64,000 nucleotides of DNA from assembly GCF_005160265.1 (NCBI RefSeq), contig NZ_CP039865.1:186001-250000 (forward strand), in the 5' to 3' direction. A program made the translations under genes and the position numbers. This DNA is from Phreatobacter aquaticus. Lineage in GTDB: Bacteria > Pseudomonadota > Alphaproteobacteria > Rhizobiales > Phreatobacteraceae. How positions within the stretch are numbered: position 1 is the stretch's first letter; every line of letters begins with the position of its first letter. This document shows positions 62,155-64,000 of this stretch, piece after piece. The notes under the pieces were generated by a model, which saw only the letters and a program-made list of their open reading frames with translations, did no database searches and had not been told where the DNA came from.

Positions 62155-63702
62155 ATGTCGAAGAAGACGCCGCCCGATCAGACCAGGGGTGCCGCCCCAG
62201 CCGGCCAGGACGGCGCGTTCGGCACGGGCGTGATCGATCCGCAAGCGCTGGACGAGGCGGCGCCGAAGCCCTCGCGCGGCATCGGCCTCTCCGGCAAGCT
62301 CCTGATCCTCACCGTTCTCTTCGTGATGCTGGCGGAAGTCTTCATCTACGTGCCCTCGATCGCCAATTTTCGGCGGAGCTGGCTCGACGACCGTCTGGCG
62401 GCCGGCCGCACCGCTGCCCTGGTTCTGGAGGCAGCCCCCAGCGGCATGGTGCCTGAAGCGCTGGTGCGCGAACTGCTCGACAGCGCGGGCGCGCAGGCCG
62501 TGGCGCTGAAGACCGGACCGGCCCGCCGCCTGCTGGCCGTCTCCGACCAGCCACCCATGGTCGATGCCACCGTCGACATGCGCGATCAGACCGCCATGGA
62601 GGCGATCTCGGAGGCCTTCGCCACCCTGATGGCGCGCGAGGGCCGGACGATCCGGGTCATGGGCAATGCGCGGCGCGCCGGCGATTTCGTCGAGATCGTC
62701 ATGGACGAGACACCGCTGAAGAAGGCCATGCTTGCCTTCTCGCGCAACATCCTGGTCCTGTCGCTTTTCATTTCCGGCCTGACTGCGGCGCTCGTCTATG
62801 TGACGCTCAACCTGATCTTCGTGCGCCCCATGCGGCGGCTGACCGAGACGATGATCGCCTTCCGCGAGAATCCGGAGGACCTGTCGCGCGCCATCGTGCC
62901 GACCGGCCGCAAGGACGAGGTGGGCGTTGCCGAGTTCGAGCTGCAGACCATGCAGCACTCCCTGCACGACATGCTCGCGCAGAAATCGCGGCTGGCCGCC
63001 CTCGGCCTCGCGGTGTCCAAGATCAACCATGACCTGCGCAATCTGCTGGCCTCCGTGCAGCTGTTCTCGGACCGCCTCGCCAATATTCCGGACCCGACCG
63101 TCCAGCGCTTCGCCCCGAAAATGATCCAGGCGCTCGACCGTGCCATCGCCTTCTGCCAGGCGACGCTCTCCTACGGCCGAGCGCAGGAAGCGCCGCCGCA
63201 ACGCCTCTCGGTGCCGCTGACCGACCTGGTAGACGACGTCCGCGAGACGATGGGCCTTGGGCCGGAGGCACCGATCGGCTTCGTCAACGCGGTCGCAGGT
63301 GACATCTTGGTCGATGCCGACCCTGACCACCTGTTCCGCGTGCTGCTCAATCTTGCCCGCAATGCCCAGCAGGCGCTGGAGACCCGCGCACCCAACGATC
63401 CCACCCGCGACCAGATCCGAATCACTGGTCGCCGCGAGGGCTCGGTCGCGGTGATCGAGGTCTCGGATACCGGTCCAGGCCTGCCGGAAAAGGCAAGGGC
63501 TCACCTGTTCGATGCGTTCCAGGGTTCGACCCGGCCGGGCGGCACGGGTCTTGGCCTCGCCATAGCCTCCGAACTTGTCCGCGCCCATGGCGGCGCCATC
63601 ACGCTGGCCGACGGCACGCTCGGCGCGACGTTCCGAATCTCGATACCGGACCGTCCGATCGACCTTGCTGATGCCCGCAAGCGCCAGAAGAAGCGCGCCT
63701 GA
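62155..63702 (+). CDS. Membrane sensor histidine kinase
   Basis: 515 residues. First membrane helix about 46-67, periplasmic sensor about 70-195, second helix about 198-222, HAMP about 223-275, HisKA-like region with His292 (SKINHDLRNLLASVQLF) and ATPase domain about 365-495 (NLARNAQQALETRA, DTGPGLP, GGTGLGLAIASELVRAHGG). No cognate response regulator is encoded next to it in the window. Likely co-transcribed with the oxidoreductase. Confidence 0.9.
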   Translation: MSKKTPPDQTRGAAPAGQDGAFGTGVIDPQALDEAAPKPSRGIGLSGKLLILTVLFVMLAEVFIYVPSIANFRRSWLDDRLAAGRTAALVLEAAPSGMVPEALVRELLDSAGAQAVALKTGPARRLLAVSDQPPMVDATVDMRDQTAMEAISEAFATLMAREGRTIRVMGNARRAGDFVEIVMDETPLKKAMLAFSRNILVLSLFISGLTAALVYVTLNLIFVRPMRRLTETMIAFRENPEDLSRAIVPTGRKDEVGVAEFELQTMQHSLHDMLAQKSRLAALGLAVSKINHDLRNLLASVQLFSDRLANIPDPTVQRFAPKMIQALDRAIAFCQATLSYGRAQEAPPQRLSVPLTDLVDDVRETMGLGPEAPIGFVNAVAGDILVDADPDHLFRVLLNLARNAQQALETRAPNDPTRDQIRITGRREGSVAVIEVSDTGPGLPEKARAHLFDAFQGSTRPGGTGLGLAIASELVRAHGGAITLADGTLGATFRISIPDRPIDLADARKRQKKRA

Positions 63703-63850
63703 GGTCGCTGACGCAGGGGCCGAGGGGCCGCGCCGCGCCGTCTGTCGGAATGGATGATTTGTCCCCGCAGATGCTCTTGCAATCCTCGGCGAAACAGCTT
63801 AATTGACCGCCTCCCGCCCGACGGCCTCACCGGTTTGTCGAGCGCGGCGC

Positions 63851-63927
63851 GCGCCCGTAGCTCAGCTGGATAGAGCATCAGACTACGAATCTGAGGGTCA
63901 GAGGTTCGAATCCTTTCGGGCGCGCCA
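63851..63927 (+). tRNA. tRNA-Arg (ACG)
   Basis: 77 nt: acceptor GCGCCCG, D arm AGCTCAGCTGGATAGAGC, anticodon loop CTACGAA (anticodon ACG, 63885-63887), variable and T arms ending GGTTCGAATCC, encoded CCA. Its A34 is normally edited to inosine to read CGN codons. The 148 bases between the kinase and the tRNA hold nothing recognisable. Confidence 0.96.
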
Positions 63928-64000
63928 TTCTTCTCGATGCCATAGCCCATCGCGAGACTAGGCGGAGGATGCCCGCGAGCGCCCACTGCCCATGGTGGCA

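Noticed and set aside
63501-63986. Minus-strand open frame containing RIRTSDPQIRSLMLYPAELR
   Set aside because: It is antisense to tRNA-Arg and the end of the kinase gene, another common tRNA-derived spurious protein.

Overview
The window reads as chromosomal DNA from a GC-rich alphaproteobacterium, most likely order Hyphomicrobiales (Rhizobiales). The support is a CpdR regulator ending in Ala-Ala, a ROSE-type RNA thermometer in front of an Hsp20 gene, a small RNA resembling the rhizobial suhB/alpha-r8 group, and several palindromic intergenic repeats typical of that order. No phage, insertion sequence, CRISPR array or replication origin was seen. The genus cannot be fixed from sequence alone.

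Layout. 1-4.1 kb: the tail of a probable threonine aldolase, three small secreted proteins (two PepSY-like), a thermosensor-controlled Hsp20 and a lysophospholipase-like hydrolase. 4.1-8.4 kb: hisN-like phosphatase, MFS transporter, a small RNA gene, N-formylglutamate amidohydrolase, cpdR and tRNA-Val. 8.4-11.7 kb: a LysR regulator divergent from a cupin / TctC-type binding protein / RraA-like aldolase operon. 11.9-12.8 kb: a 46-residue membrane protein and a DUF1127 protein with a structured leader. 12.9-25.2 kb: a catabolic region probably for hydroxyproline isomers: GntR regulator, TRAP transporter (DctQMP), DapA-family lyase, aconitase X (cis-3-hydroxyproline dehydratase type), pyrroline-2-carboxylate reductase and, further on, a hydroxyproline 2-epimerase. 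NTF2-like, cupin, GIY-YIG and diguanylate cyclase genes sit between them. A 90-bp copy of the DapA gene's 3' end lies after the reductase, so aconitase X and the reductase are bracketed by direct repeats.

25.2-32.6 kb: a ZnuD-like TonB receptor divergent from a small secreted protein across a perfect palindrome (Zur-like candidate), then an RND efflux pump (adaptor and permease). 32.6-38.8 kb: a LuxR-type response regulator tail to tail with a hybrid histidine kinase, then DUF2855, an AidB-like acyl-CoA dehydrogenase and an acetyltransferase. 39-46.1 kb: an ABC exporter, an orphan peptide-binding protein, a coiled-coil membrane protein and a fused acyl-CoA synthetase/GNAT protein.

46.2-58.9 kb is a complete phosphonate system: a hexapeptide acetyltransferase, the importer phnC-phnD1-phnD2-phnE1-phnE2, the regulator phnF, and the carbon-phosphorus lyase operon phnGHIJKLMN. 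Several of the phn genes overlap by 1-4 bases. Both phn transcription units carry the same 17-bp upstream motif. The end of the window holds a secreted phytase-like esterase, an FAD disulfide oxidoreductase, a sensor histidine kinase and tRNA-Arg.

Nothing here is clearly a wholly new system. The best leads are the bracketed aconitase X module, the small RNA, the shared phn motif with duplicated phnD, and the palindrome-controlled TonB locus.
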